DNA of 64,000 bases from Phosphoribacter sp037046615 (GCA_037046615.1 JBAOHD010000017.1:248001-312000), one strand, 5' to 3'; positions 8,820 to 17,684 are shown, numbered from the stretch's first letter. Notes: generated from the letters alone by a model not told the origin. Numbers and translations are program-made.

Positions 8820-11207
8820 ATGAGCACCTTGTTTGACGACCTCGGCCTGACCGGTTTCGATCCCGCTCCCGCGACCTCCCGACGAGGCCACGAGAGCCCT
8901 GATCGCACCCCGGAGGTCGACGCGGTCCTGGCCGGGCTCAACCCGCAACAACGTGAGGCCGTGCTCCACGAAGGGTCGCCGCTGCTCATCATCGCCGGCG
9001 CCGGCTCGGGCAAGACCCGAGTCCTGACCCAGCGCATCGCCTACCTCCTGGCCGCACGCGCGGTCCAGCCCGGGCAGATCCTCGCGATCACCTTCACCAA
9101 CAAGGCCGCCGCCGAGATGCGCGAGCGGGTCGAGGTGCTCGTGGGAGCGCGCGCCCGGTCGATGTGGGTCATGACATTCCACTCCGCCTGCGTCCGGATC
9201 CTGCGCCGGGAGGCGGGCAAGCTCGGGTTGAAGTCGGCCTTCTCGATCTACGACGCGGCCGACAGCCAGCGGCTCATGTCGCTCATCGTCCGCGACATGA
9301 ACCTCGACCCCAAGCGCTACAGCCCACGCAGCTTCACCAACGCCGTGTCCAACCTCAAGAACGAGCTCGTCGACGAGGAGACCTACGCCCGGCGGGTCGG
9401 GGAGGAAGGGACGCACCACGAGCGGCTCATCGCCGAGGCATACGCCGCCTATCAGCGTCGCCTGCGCCAGGCCAATGCGCTCGATTTCGATGACCTCATC
9501 ATGACGACGGTGCACCTGCTCCAGGCATTCCCCGATGTGGCCGAGCATTACCGCCGCCGGTTCCGGCATGTGCTTGTCGACGAATACCAAGACACCAACC
9601 ACGCGCAATACCAACTCGTGCGCGAACTCGTTGGCGGCTCTCAAAGCCCTGCGGCAGAGCCCGATCAGTATGCCGTCCCGCCAGCCGAGCTCGTCGTTGT
9701 CGGGGACGCCGACCAGTCGATCTACGCCTTCCGCGGAGCGACGATCCGCAATATCGTCGAGTTCGAGACCGATTACCCTGACGCCCACACGATCTTGCTC
9801 GAGCAAAACTACCGCTCGACTCAGACGATTCTCCGGGCCGCCAACTCGGTCATCGCGCGCAACCCTGACCGGCGCCCCAAAAACCTCTGGACCGATTCCG
9901 GTGACGGTGACCGCATCCGGGGCTATGTCGCCGACAACGAGCACGACGAGGCATCCTTCGTGGCCCGACGGATCGACGAACTCGGCGACGCCCATGGCGT
10001 CAAACCCAAGGACGTGGCGGTCTTCTACCGCACCAACGCCCAGAGCCGTGCCGTCGAAGAGGTCTTCGTCCGGGTCGGCATCCCCTACAAGGTCGTCGGC
10101 GGCACCCGGTTCTACGAACGCAAGGAGGTCAAGGACGCTCTGGCCTACCTCCGGGTGATCTCCAACCCGACCGATTCGGTCAACCTCCGGCGGATCCTCA
10201 ACACTCCCCGACGAGGCATCGGTGAGCGGGCCGAGGCATGTGTCGCCGCCCTCGCCGACCGCGAGCGGATCCCGTTTGTCGCGGCTCTCGGTCGACCGGG
10301 TGATGCTCCCGGCATCGCCTCTCGGTCGGTCGCGGCGATCCAGAGCTTCACCAAACTCCTCGAGGATCTGCGCACCGTCTTCGACGGAGGATCCGGTGTG
10401 GCGGGCCTGCTGGAGGCGGTGTTGGAGCAGTCCGGCTATCTGGCCGAGTTGCGCAACAGCCCCGACCCGCAGGATGAGACCCGGGTCGAAAACCTGGCCG
10501 AACTCGTCGCCGTCGCTCAGGAGTTCGACGAGGCGGCGGCCGAAAGCGGCGAGGCAGCCGCGCTCGAGGACTTCCTCGAACGCGTGTCGCTCGTCGCCGA
10601 CGCGGACGAGATTCCCGACGCCCCGGAAGACGGTGCGCCCGGTGCCGACGGCGGAGTCGTGACGCTCATGACGCTGCACACCGCCAAAGGTCTGGAGTTC
10701 CCTGTCGTGTTCGTCACCGGCCTTGAGGACGGCACGTTCCCGCACCTGCGCTCGCTGGGCGACCCGAAAGAACTCGAGGAGGAACGCCGTCTCGCCTATG
10801 TCGGCATCACCCGAGCGCGCGAGCGCCTGCACCTGTCGCGGGCTGCCGTGCGGTCGGCCTGGGGTCAGCCGCAGTACTTCCCGGGCTCTCGGTTCCTCGA
10901 CGAGATCCCCGGCGAGCTCGTCGAGTGGGAACGGGATGCGGCATCGAGCGATTCTGCGCGCTTCGGCCGACGGGCCAGCACCCCGACGATCTCCACCTTT
11001 GGCGGGCGACCGGGCGTGAAGTCACCCGGCAACCGCGCCCCCATCGCCCTGCGCGCGGGTGACCGCGTCACCCACGACGCATTCGGTCTGGGCACGGTGC
11101 TGCGGGTGGAGGGGGAAGGCGAGCGCGCCCTGGCCCATGTGGACTTCGGTGGTGACGTCGGGGTCAAGCGACTGTTGCTGCGCTACGCCCCGGTCGAGAA
11201 GCTCTGA
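8820..11207 (+). CDS. pcrA: ATP-dependent DNA helicase PcrA/UvrD
   Basis: 795 residues from the ATG at 8820; the frame opens earlier but the homology starts at MSTLFDDLGL. All superfamily 1A motifs are present: LNPQQREAV (Q motif), GAGSGKT (Walker A, about residue 60), FTNKAAAEM, VDEYQDTN (Walker B), GDADQSIYAFRGA, QNYRST, LMTLHTAKGLEF and VGITRARERL. The C-terminus has the Tudor-like tail GDRVTHDAFGLGTV found in actinobacterial PcrA, which in related proteins contacts RNA polymerase. It unwinds DNA 3' to 5' in excision repair and in removal of replication and transcription roadblocks. Confidence 0.95.
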   Translation: MSTLFDDLGLTGFDPAPATSRRGHESPDRTPEVDAVLAGLNPQQREAVLHEGSPLLIIAGAGSGKTRVLTQRIAYLLAARAVQPGQILAITFTNKAAAEMRERVEVLVGARARSMWVMTFHSACVRILRREAGKLGLKSAFSIYDAADSQRLMSLIVRDMNLDPKRYSPRSFTNAVSNLKNELVDEETYARRVGEEGTHHERLIAEAYAAYQRRLRQANALDFDDLIMTTVHLLQAFPDVAEHYRRRFRHVLVDEYQDTNHAQYQLVRELVGGSQSPAAEPDQYAVPPAELVVVGDADQSIYAFRGATIRNIVEFETDYPDAHTILLEQNYRSTQTILRAANSVIARNPDRRPKNLWTDSGDGDRIRGYVADNEHDEASFVARRIDELGDAHGVKPKDVAVFYRTNAQSRAVEEVFVRVGIPYKVVGGTRFYERKEVKDALAYLRVISNPTDSVNLRRILNTPRRGIGERAEACVAALADRERIPFVAALGRPGDAPGIASRSVAAIQSFTKLLEDLRTVFDGGSGVAGLLEAVLEQSGYLAELRNSPDPQDETRVENLAELVAVAQEFDEAAAESGEAAALEDFLERVSLVADADEIPDAPEDGAPGADGGVVTLMTLHTAKGLEFPVVFVTGLEDGTFPHLRSLGDPKELEEERRLAYVGITRARERLHLSRAAVRSAWGQPQYFPGSRFLDEIPGELVEWERDAASSDSARFGRRASTPTISTFGGRPGVKSPGNRAPIALRAGDRVTHDAFGLGTVLRVEGEGERALAHVDFGGDVGVKRLLLRYAPVEKL

Positions 11208-11214
11208 GCCGCCT

Positions 11215-11230
11215 GAGCCGCCTCCGGCTC
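11215..11230. terminator. Weak hairpin between convergent pcrA and M23 peptidase genes
   Basis: GAGCCG-cctc-CGGCTC: a perfect 6-bp stem with a 4-base loop just after the pcrA stop. No T tract follows on either strand, so termination is only a possibility. Confidence 0.3.
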
Positions 11231-11255
11231 CAGAAAACAGGGTCAGAAATCAGTC

Positions 11256-12122
11256 TCAGACGCTGATCCCCTTGGCGCGCATCCATGCCAGCGGGGCGAT
11301 CTTCGTCGAGTTGCCGTTCGTGCGGATCTCGAGGTGCAGGTGAGGGCCGGTCGAGTTGCCGGTGTTGCCCGACAGGGCCACGACCTGACCCGGGGCGACC
11401 TTGTCGCCGACCTTGACCTTGAGCGCGCTGTTGTGGGCGTAGAGGGAGACGGTGCCATCCCAGTACTTGATCTCGACCCGTTTGCCGTAGGTGCCCATCC
11501 AGCCTGAGGCGATGACCACACCACTGGACATCGACTTCACCGGGGTGCCCTCGCCCACGGCGAAGTCTTGAGCCGCGTGCATCCGACCCCAGCGCCAGCC
11601 ATACCCCGACGTCAGGACATAGTTGTTGATCGGCTTGACCCACGCCTTGGAACCGACCGGTGCCGGGGCGTCGGTGGAGGGCGCGGAGGTCGGGCTCTTG
11701 GCCGTGGTGGCGGGCGGACCCGACGGGGCGGGCGCCGCAGAGGGAGCAACGTTGATCGGGGTGTCAGCCGCTGCTGTCAGCTGTGCTTCCGCCGCGGCGC
11801 GGGCGCCATTTTCGGCGGTGACGATGCTGACCCGGGACCGCTCGCTGTCGCGGGCGACACGGTCATCGACGGCGCGAGTCAGCGCGGCAGCATCGGCGCC
11901 TTTCGCCGTGACGAGCTCGGCGTCGTCGGCTCGCATGCCCTCGGGGTCGCCCGCAGCGGTCGTGCCGCTGCTGGCCAGAGCCACCGAAGGGGACTGGCTG
12001 CTCACCGCAACGATGGCCAACGTGGCTGTCGTGGGGAGAACGAAGCCGGTGCCGACGACGTGTGCGGCAACTGAGGGCTTGTGCTGGGCACGGTGACGCC
12101 CCCGGTATCTCGAGTCAGACAA
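11256..12122 (-). CDS. Secreted M23-family peptidase (LytM-type endopeptidase)
   Basis: 288 residues. The start is TTG (12120-12122) preceded by GGGAG 8 bases upstream; the predicted N-terminus is a basic stretch and a hydrophobic segment (about 18-42), so it is exported or membrane-anchored. A Pro/Ala/Thr-rich linker leads to the C-terminal M23 domain with the zinc motifs HAAQD (H-x3-D) and HLHLEI (H-x-H). The GYGWR and GNTGNSTGPHLH blocks are diagnostic. It should cleave peptidoglycan cross-bridges. A CRP-like palindrome lies about 70 bp upstream. Confidence 0.88.
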   Translation of the reverse strand: MSDSRYRGRHRAQHKPSVAAHVVGTGFVLPTTATLAIVAVSSQSPSVALASSGTTAAGDPEGMRADDAELVTAKGADAAALTRAVDDRVARDSERSRVSIVTAENGARAAAEAQLTAAADTPINVAPSAAPAPSGPPATTAKSPTSAPSTDAPAPVGSKAWVKPINNYVLTSGYGWRWGRMHAAQDFAVGEGTPVKSMSSGVVIASGWMGTYGKRVEIKYWDGTVSLYAHNSALKVKVGDKVAPGQVVALSGNTGNSTGPHLHLEIRTNGNSTKIAPLAWMRAKGISV

Positions 12123-12192
12123 CGAACTTCTCCCGCCAGACGGTTATGGCCTCGCTGAGGGTAGCGTGACCTTTTCGTGATGTCCAAATGGC

Positions 12193-12208
12193 TGTGATCC
12201 CAATCACT
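12193..12208. promoter_or_regulatory. CRP/GlxR-like operator candidate upstream of the M23 peptidase
   Basis: TGTGA-tcccaa-TCACT matches the CRP-family consensus TGTGA-N6-TCACA at 9 of 10 arm positions. It lies between the divergent M23 peptidase (start 12122) and the B12-binding gene (start 12310). In mycobacteria and corynebacteria, cAMP-responsive CRP/GlxR controls cell-wall hydrolase genes, so the peptidase is the likelier target. Confidence 0.5.
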
Positions 12209-12297
12209 CGACACGTGAGACTGGTTCGCGGCTTCGCGGGCATTGCATCCCCGCGATCCGGTCTGCCCGCTCCTGCCGAACTCGGGAGGTGCCCCGC

Positions 12298-12303
12298 TAG
12301 AGT
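12298..12303 (+). promoter_or_regulatory. -10 element, probable leaderless start
   Basis: TAGAGT, 6 bases before the ATG at 12310 of the B12-binding gene. Confidence 0.5.
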
Positions 12304-12309
12304 GCGCGT

Positions 12310-12711
12310 ATGAGTGAGTCTCCGCTGCGGATCGTCGTTGCCAAGCCGGGTTTGGATGGTCACGACCGAGGTGCCAAGGTCGTCGCCCGCGCCCTGCGCG
12401 ACGCCGGCATGGAGGTCGTCTACACCGGCCTCCACCAGACGCCCGAACAGATCGTCGAGGCAGCCATCCAGGAAGACGCCGACGCCGTTGGCCTGTCGGT
12501 GCTCTCCGGTGCGCACATGACGCTCTTCGCGCGCGTCGTCGAGCTGCTCAAGCAGCGTGACGCTGCGGACATCGTCGTCTTTGGTGGCGGCATCATCCCC
12601 GAGGCGGACATTCCGGAGTTGGCAGCCCTCGGGGTGGCCACCGTCTTCACTCCGGGCGCGACGACGCACGAGATCGTCGATTGGGTCCGCGGCAACGTCA
12701 CCGCTCACTAG
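12310..12711 (+). CDS. Cobalamin-binding small subunit of an acyl-CoA mutase
   Basis: 133 residues, matching a stand-alone C-terminal B12 domain of the methylmalonyl-CoA mutase family. The N-terminal LRIVVAKPGLDGHDRGAKV holds the DxHxxG motif whose His replaces dimethylbenzimidazole as lower cobalt ligand. LSVLSGAHM and FGGGIIPEADIP are the other corrin-contacting loops. The catalytic chain is not adjacent; a large subunit lacking this domain lies 26 kb away at 38298. Together they could form a heteromeric mutase. It is transcribed alone from a leaderless promoter, divergent from the M23 peptidase. Confidence 0.88.
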   Translation: MSESPLRIVVAKPGLDGHDRGAKVVARALRDAGMEVVYTGLHQTPEQIVEAAIQEDADAVGLSVLSGAHMTLFARVVELLKQRDAADIVVFGGGIIPEADIPELAALGVATVFTPGATTHEIVDWVRGNVTAH

Positions 12712-12731
12712 GCGCTCCCCGCGCGGTCGTT

Positions 12732-12761
12732 CCTCTCCCAGTGGGCCGGTGGCAGGAGAGG
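12732..12761 (+). terminator. Possible terminator after the B12-binding gene
   Basis: CCTCTCC ... GGAGAGG, a 7-bp stem with a 16-base loop, 20 bases after the stop codon, followed by GTTAAAG without a long T run. Confidence 0.4.
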
Positions 12762-12976
12762 TTAAAGACTTCGTAAGGAAAGCGCGTTTCGGTAGCTCGG
12801 ACGGTTGTCGGCCTAGCATCATTGGAGTCAGACGTCGTCGGTACCAAATCCCCCCAGGGCCCGGCTCGTCACAGTTGAGAATAGGTGGACTAGGCCCCGG
12901 AACCTCCCGCATCCCGAGTGGCTTCGCGTCCCGCACGACGCTCGTCCTTGTGACGCACCGATTCTCGACACCGGTT

Positions 12977-13006
12977 GTGGGGCTAGCGCGCAAGCGCTGG
13001 CCCCAC
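12977..13006. other. Strong hairpin with GNRA tetraloop
   Basis: GTGGGGCTAGCGC, then GCAA, then GCGCTGGCCCCAC: 13 pairs with one T-G wobble, 26 bp upstream of the DUF3048 -10 box. No T tract follows. It could end an RNA made from the gap or be an operator-like palindrome. Confidence 0.5.
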
Positions 13007-13031
13007 ACCCATGTCCGCCCCAGCACCGAAC

Positions 13032-13037
13032 TAGAGT
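13032..13037 (+). promoter_or_regulatory. -10 element, probable leaderless start
   Basis: TAGAGT, 7 bases before the ATG at 13045. Confidence 0.5.
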
Positions 13038-13044
13038 CATCGGT

Positions 13045-14094
13045 ATGCCGCTGGGTCACCACATCGTTCTCGCCACGGCCATCTGCGTTGGCTCCGTCAG
13101 CGTGGCTGCCTGTGGGTCCTCTCCCGCAGCCCCTTCACCGGCCACCACATCGTCCTCCGCGTCCACGTCCTCCGCCGCGACTGCCTCATCGTCGTCGTCG
13201 CCGGTCACAGCGTCCCCGAGCCCCTCCTCGTCGGCTCCGGCCGTCCAGTCGCTCTTGGGAGTCCAACCCGTGCTCGCCGTGAAGATCGACAATACGAGCG
13301 GGGCGCGCCCGCGCATCGGTCTCAGCGCTGCCACCGTTGTCTATGTCGAGCCCGTCGAGGGGGGCCTCACCCGGCTCCTTGCGGTCTTTGCGCGGACCCA
13401 GCCGCCGACTGTGGGTCCGGTGCGAAGTGCCCGGGAGTCCGACGGCGTCATCCTGGCCAACTACGGCAAGGTCGCCTTCGCCTACTCGGGCGGGTCGGCA
13501 TACACGCTGTCCGCGCTGCGCGGGGGCTCCCAGATCGACGTGTCCTACGACGCCTCGGCCCAGGGTTACCGGCGGGACTCGGGCCGGCCCGCCCCCTACA
13601 ACGTCATCGGATCCCCGGCCGGCTTGCTCGCACGGGCTGGCGGGAGTGCACCAGCAGGCAATGTCGGCCTCCTCGTCGGTCCGACACCGGCGGGTGGAGC
13701 GGCCGCTGCCGGTGTGCGGACGGCATACCCCGCTGCGCGGATCGAAGCCCGCTGGGACCCAGCTCGAGGGCAGTACCTCATGACGACCGACGGGCGCCCC
13801 GAGATCTCCGACGGTCAACACATTGGCGCTGCGACGGTCATTGTCCAGACTGTTGCGACCCGACTCTCGGGCAACCGTGACGTCAACGGTCAGCCGACCC
13901 CGATCGTCGACGTGGTGGGCTCAGGGGCTGTCGAGATCCACCGCGACGGGAAGCGCTTCACCGGCACCTGGAATCGGCAGTCACCCACGGCCCCCACCGT
14001 GTTCAGGGCCACCGACGGCACTGCGCTCACGGTCGCGGACGGGCCCGTGTGGGTGCTGCTCGTGCCCAAGGCTCAATCGGTTTCATCCCTCTAG
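13045..14094 (+). CDS. DUF3048 domain lipoprotein
   Basis: 349 residues. A short signal peptide ends in VSVAAC-GSS, a lipobox with Cys about 23, so it should be anchored to the outer face of the membrane. A Ser/Thr/Pro linker (about 25-68) precedes the DUF3048 body: VLAVKIDNTSGARPRIGL, YVEPVEGGLTRLLAVF and GPVRSARESD are characteristic. The family (YerB-like) is widespread in Gram-positives without an agreed function. It is monocistronic with its own leaderless-type promoter. Confidence 0.85.
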   Translation: MPLGHHIVLATAICVGSVSVAACGSSPAAPSPATTSSSASTSSAATASSSSSPVTASPSPSSSAPAVQSLLGVQPVLAVKIDNTSGARPRIGLSAATVVYVEPVEGGLTRLLAVFARTQPPTVGPVRSARESDGVILANYGKVAFAYSGGSAYTLSALRGGSQIDVSYDASAQGYRRDSGRPAPYNVIGSPAGLLARAGGSAPAGNVGLLVGPTPAGGAAAAGVRTAYPAARIEARWDPARGQYLMTTDGRPEISDGQHIGAATVIVQTVATRLSGNRDVNGQPTPIVDVVGSGAVEIHRDGKRFTGTWNRQSPTAPTVFRATDGTALTVADGPVWVLLVPKAQSVSSL

Positions 14095-14171
14095 TCGGGC
14101 TGTCGGCTGGGTCACGGGTGAGATTGATCATGGCGGGCCGATCGCGGTGCAGGAGGCTTCGGCAGGTGCAC

Positions 14172-14177
14172 TAAAGT
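14172..14177 (+). promoter_or_regulatory. Candidate -10 for sucCD
   Basis: TAAAGT, about 80 bp before the sucC start. No clear -35 is visible. It would give a leader of roughly 75 nt. Confidence 0.35.
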
Positions 14178-14258
14178 CCGAAAGAGCCGCGCGATGCCGG
14201 GCCCGTCCGGGCCAGGGTCGGTGCTGGTCAGCCCCTTCGACGACGAGGACGGACGCCC

Positions 14259-15458
14259 GTGGATCTGTACGAATACCAGGCACGCGACATGTTCGAGGCA
14301 CACGGGGTTCCCGTGTTGGGCGGCGAAGTCGCCCGGACCGTGGACGAGGTCCGTGCCGCAGCTGAGCGAGTCGGCGCCAAGAGCGGCGGCGTGGTCGTCG
14401 TCAAGGCCCAGGTCAAGACCGGCGGCCGCGGCAAGGCCGGTGGCGTGAAGGTCGTCAAGAGCCCCGACGCTGCCGCCGAGGCCGGCGAAGCCATCCTCGG
14501 GATGGACATCAAGGGTCACACCGTCAAGACCGTCATGATCGCCCAGGGCGCCAAGATCGCCGAGGAGTACTACTTCTCGATCCTGCTCGACCGCGCCAAC
14601 CGCACCTACCTTGCGATGTGCAGCAAGGAAGGCGGCATGGACATCGAGGCGCTCGCCGTCGAGCGTCCCGAGGCCCTCGCCAAGATCGCTGTCGACCCCA
14701 ACGTCGGCATCGACGGGGCCAAGGCCCAGGAGATCGTCGACGCTGCCGGCTTTGACGACGCCGACAAGCCGGCGCTGGCCAACGTCATCCGCAAGCTGTG
14801 GGACGTTTACAAGGCAGAGGACGCCACGCTCGTCGAGGTCAACCCGCTCGTCAAGACCGAGGACGGGCAGATCGTCGCGCTCGACGGGAAGGTCTCCATC
14901 GACGAGAACTCGTCGTTCCGTCACCCCGAGCACGAGGTCTACGTCGACCACTCCAAGACCGACCCGCTTGAGGTCCTCGCGATCGAGCGTCACCTCAACT
15001 ACGTCAAGCTCGACGGTTGCGTTGGGATCATCGGTAATGGTGCAGGTCTGGTTATGTCGACCCTCGACGTCGTCGCGTACGCCGGTGAAGAGTTCACGAT
15101 GGCCGACGGCACCCACCCCAAGCCGGCCAACTTCCTGGACATCGGTGGTGGCGCCAACGCCGAGGTGATGGCCAACGGTCTGGACATCATCTTCGAGGAC
15201 GCCCAGGTCAAGGCCGTGTTCGTCAACGTCTTCGGTGGCATCACCGCCTGTGACGCGGTCGCCGACGGCATCGTCAAGGCCTACGACATCCTGGCCAGCC
15301 ACGGCAAGTCGCCCAAGCCACTCGTCGTGCGCCTCGATGGCAACAACGCCGAAAAGGGTCGCGAGATCCTCGATGACGCCAAGCTGCCGCTCCTCGAGCG
15401 CGTGGACACCATGGACGGTGCGGCTCGCCGCGTCGCCGAGCTCGCCGCCCAGCACTGA
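14259..15458 (+). CDS. sucC: Succinyl-CoA synthetase beta subunit
   Basis: 399 residues from a GTG at 14259 (VDLYEYQARDMFEAHGVP), the usual length. The N-terminal ATP-grasp domain shows KAQVKTGGRGKAGGVK; the C-terminal ligase domain has GNGAGLVMSTLDVV, DIGGGANAE and FVNVFGGITACD, which is the phosphate loop. With SucD it converts succinyl-CoA, ADP or GDP and phosphate to succinate, NTP and CoA in the TCA cycle. sucD follows 34 bp downstream. Confidence 0.97.
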   Translation: MDLYEYQARDMFEAHGVPVLGGEVARTVDEVRAAAERVGAKSGGVVVVKAQVKTGGRGKAGGVKVVKSPDAAAEAGEAILGMDIKGHTVKTVMIAQGAKIAEEYYFSILLDRANRTYLAMCSKEGGMDIEALAVERPEALAKIAVDPNVGIDGAKAQEIVDAAGFDDADKPALANVIRKLWDVYKAEDATLVEVNPLVKTEDGQIVALDGKVSIDENSSFRHPEHEVYVDHSKTDPLEVLAIERHLNYVKLDGCVGIIGNGAGLVMSTLDVVAYAGEEFTMADGTHPKPANFLDIGGGANAEVMANGLDIIFEDAQVKAVFVNVFGGITACDAVADGIVKAYDILASHGKSPKPLVVRLDGNNAEKGREILDDAKLPLLERVDTMDGAARRVAELAAQH

Positions 15459-15492
15459 CCGCCCCGACGAGGACTAAGGACTAGAGCAGACA

Positions 15493-16386
15493 ATGGCAAT
15501 CTTTCTCAACGCGGACAGCAAGGTCATCGTCCAGGGCATGACCGGCTCCGAAGGCATGAAGCACACGACCCGCATGCTCGCCTCCGGCACGAACATCGTC
15601 GGTGGGGTCAACCCGAAGAAGGCCGGCACGACGGTGGACTTCCCCGGCGGGCAGCAGGTGCCGGTCTTCGGCTCCGTCGCCGACGCGATGGCGGCCACGG
15701 GCGCCAACGTCACGGTGATCTTCGTCCCGGCCGCCTTCACCAAGTCGGCCGTCATCGAGGCCGTCGACGCCGGCATCCCGCTCGGTGTCGTCATCACCGA
15801 AGGCGTCGCGGTCAAGGACACGGCGGAGTTCTACAACTACGCCAAGGACAAGGGCACCACCCGTCTCATCGGCCCCAACTGCCCCGGCCTCATCAGCCCC
15901 GGACTGTCCAACGCCGGCATCATCCCCGCGGACATCTCCGGCCCCGGCCGCATCGGCCTGGTCTCCAAGTCGGGCACGCTGACCTACCAGATGATGTTCG
16001 AGCTGCGTGACTTCGGCTTCTCCACCGGCGTCGGCATCGGCGGCGACCCGATCATCGGCACGACCCACATCGACTGCCTCAAGGCATTCGAAGAGGACCC
16101 CGACACCGACGCGATCGTCATGATCGGTGAGATCGGCGGCGACGCCGAGGAGCGTGCAGCGGCATACATCGCCGAGCACGTCACCAAGCCGGTCGTCGGC
16201 TACGTCGCGGGCTTCACCGCCCCCGAGGGCAAGACGATGGGCCACGCCGGCGCGATCGTGTCCGGCTCGTCGGGCACCGCTCAGGCCAAGAAGGAGGCCC
16301 TCGAGGCCGCCGGCGTCAAGGTCGGCAAGACCCCGTCCGAGACCGCCGCGCTCATGCGGGAGATCATGCAGAACCTCGGCAAGTAG
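15493..16386 (+). CDS. sucD: Succinyl-CoA synthetase alpha subunit
   Basis: 297 residues, usual length. The CoA-binding Rossmann domain begins IFLNADSKVIVQGMTGSEG; the phosphohistidine loop GHAGAIVSGSSGTAQ has the active His near residue 251. GPNCPGLISP is also diagnostic. It forms the catalytic pair with SucC. A strong hairpin follows 25 bp after the stop, separating sucCD from the DUF6350/purine genes. Confidence 0.97.
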   Translation: MAIFLNADSKVIVQGMTGSEGMKHTTRMLASGTNIVGGVNPKKAGTTVDFPGGQQVPVFGSVADAMAATGANVTVIFVPAAFTKSAVIEAVDAGIPLGVVITEGVAVKDTAEFYNYAKDKGTTRLIGPNCPGLISPGLSNAGIIPADISGPGRIGLVSKSGTLTYQMMFELRDFGFSTGVGIGGDPIIGTTHIDCLKAFEEDPDTDAIVMIGEIGGDAEERAAAYIAEHVTKPVVGYVAGFTAPEGKTMGHAGAIVSGSSGTAQAKKEALEAAGVKVGKTPSETAALMREIMQNLGK

Positions 16387-16410
16387 CCGCCTTTCGACAC
16401 AGTCGGACCA

Positions 16411-16453
16411 GAGGGCGCGTCGGGCATCCCCCGGCGCGCCCTCGGGCTTTTCC
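16411..16453 (+). terminator. Rho-independent-type terminator after sucD
   Basis: GAGGGCGCG (16411-16419) pairs with CGCGCCCTC (16435-16443), 9 bp around a 15-base loop, followed by GGGCTTTTCC. Confidence 0.7.
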
Positions 16454-16470
16454 CGGCCCGCACGGCGACG

Positions 16471-17670
16471 ATGGATCTCACTATGGCTCTGCTCGATCGC
16501 GCGCGCTCCCTCACGACCGACCGGCCCGCCGGGGCGACCCTCGGGCGAGCCGCAGGCCCAGGTCTTGTCTCGGGGGCACTCTCCTGGCTTGCCGTCCTGG
16601 TGATCATCGCGACCGGCTGGGGGATGACTCCCCAAGGCACCACCAGTTTCGGAGACGTCCTGGGGGTCGCGAGTGCGGCCTGGTTCGTGGGGCTCGGCGG
16701 CTCGGTGAGCGTCGATGGCGTCACCGTCGGGGTCGTCCCCATCGGTCTGTGGCTCGTGGCGATCTGGTTAACCAGCCGCGGCTGGGCCAGGGTGCGGCAT
16801 ACCTCCGATCGGGCAGTCGCCGCCGACGCGCGAGAGTTCCTCCTCGGGTATGCCGCGTGGGTCGTCCTCGCGGCGTTGCTCACCTTCTTGGCCCCGCCGC
16901 GTCCGACCCTGTCGTCGTTCGTCGTCCTGTGGCTCGTGCCGTTAATCGCTATCGCCGTCGACGTTGCCCGGCACCCCGAGGAGCTCGACCCCGAATCGCG
17001 CCTCGTGACCGCCTGGCAGCGCTTGCCGGAGTGGGCACGCCGCGCTGGACGGCCAGCGGCAGCGGGGGCGATTGGGCTTGTCCTTGCCGGCACGATGCCG
17101 CTCCTCGTGACAGCGATCCTCCGGTGGGAGACGGTGACCGACGTCGCCGCGGGGATTGCGCCGAGCTCGCTCGGCGCCGTCAGCCTGGCTGTCGCGCAAC
17201 TTGCCTACGTGCCGACCCTCGTCATCTGGGCCCTGAGCGTCGTCGCCGGCCCGGGTGTCCACATCGGCACGGGTGCCTCGGTCACCCTCGCTGGCTCCCA
17301 CCCGGGATTGCTGCCCATGGTGCCGGTGCTCGGCCTGGTCCCCGGCGACGCGGCATACTCGTGGGTCGCCTGGCTCATGGTGGCTCTGCCGGTCGCGGCA
17401 GGGGTCGCCGTGGGGCGGGCGACCTGTGCGCAATGGACGCGCCCGGCCCGGTGGCAAGACAAGGCCAGGACGGCGGCGGTCGCCTGCGGTGCACTCGCTG
17501 TCGCCGTCGGCATCCTCGGCGCTCTCGCCACGGGGCCGCTCGGGGCCGATCGCCTCGGACAGCTCGGTGTCCCCGCGGTGCGCCTAGCGGCAGCGGTCGG
17601 GGTCGAGCTCGCCATCGGTGCGGCAGGGTGGCTCGCAGGCGAGGCCCTCCTTCGGCGTCGGGCGGCCTAG
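16471..17670 (+). CDS. DUF6350 multi-pass membrane protein
   Basis: 399 residues (an in-frame ATG at 16483 would remove four). Nine or ten hydrophobic segments with short loops span nearly the whole length; no catalytic motif is visible. In many Actinobacteria a protein of this kind (DUF6350, sometimes labelled PerM-like) lies between sucD and purN, as here. Function unknown; a role in envelope or cell-division maintenance has been proposed for mycobacterial relatives. The terminator just upstream implies it is read from its own promoter. Confidence 0.75.
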   Translation: MDLTMALLDRARSLTTDRPAGATLGRAAGPGLVSGALSWLAVLVIIATGWGMTPQGTTSFGDVLGVASAAWFVGLGGSVSVDGVTVGVVPIGLWLVAIWLTSRGWARVRHTSDRAVAADAREFLLGYAAWVVLAALLTFLAPPRPTLSSFVVLWLVPLIAIAVDVARHPEELDPESRLVTAWQRLPEWARRAGRPAAAGAIGLVLAGTMPLLVTAILRWETVTDVAAGIAPSSLGAVSLAVAQLAYVPTLVIWALSVVAGPGVHIGTGASVTLAGSHPGLLPMVPVLGLVPGDAAYSWVAWLMVALPVAAGVAVGRATCAQWTRPARWQDKARTAAVACGALAVAVGILGALATGPLGADRLGQLGVPAVRLAAAVGVELAIGAAGWLAGEALLRRRAA

Positions 17671-17671
17671 T

Positions 17672-17677
17672 TAGGCT
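17672..17677 (+). promoter_or_regulatory. -10 element, probable leaderless start of purN
   Basis: TAGGCT, 7 bases before the ATG at 17685, overlapping the end of the DUF6350 stop region. Confidence 0.5.
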
Positions 17678-17684
17678 GTCGGGC

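Larger units (their letters stand above)
12712..13044. other. 333-bp non-coding region with two hairpins
   Basis: No convincing coding frame. Near the left end CCTCTCC and GGAGAGG (12732-12738 with 12755-12761) can pair as a terminator-like hairpin for the B12 gene. A TAGCAT box at 12814-12819 could be a -10. At 12977-13006 an almost perfect 13-bp stem with a GCAA tetraloop is formed (one T-G pair). The -10 of the next gene follows at 13032. A small RNA from about 12826 to 13006 is possible but unproven. Confidence 0.4.

Noticed and set aside
8721..10832. A 703-codon open frame on the minus strand opposite pcrA
   Set aside because: High-GC third-position shadow of pcrA; its composition is Asp/Gly/Val/Arg-rich without a known domain, while the plus strand has every helicase motif.
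16749..17684. Long N-terminal extension of purN
   Set aside because: It overlaps the DUF6350 gene in another frame; PurN homology begins at the 17685 ATG.
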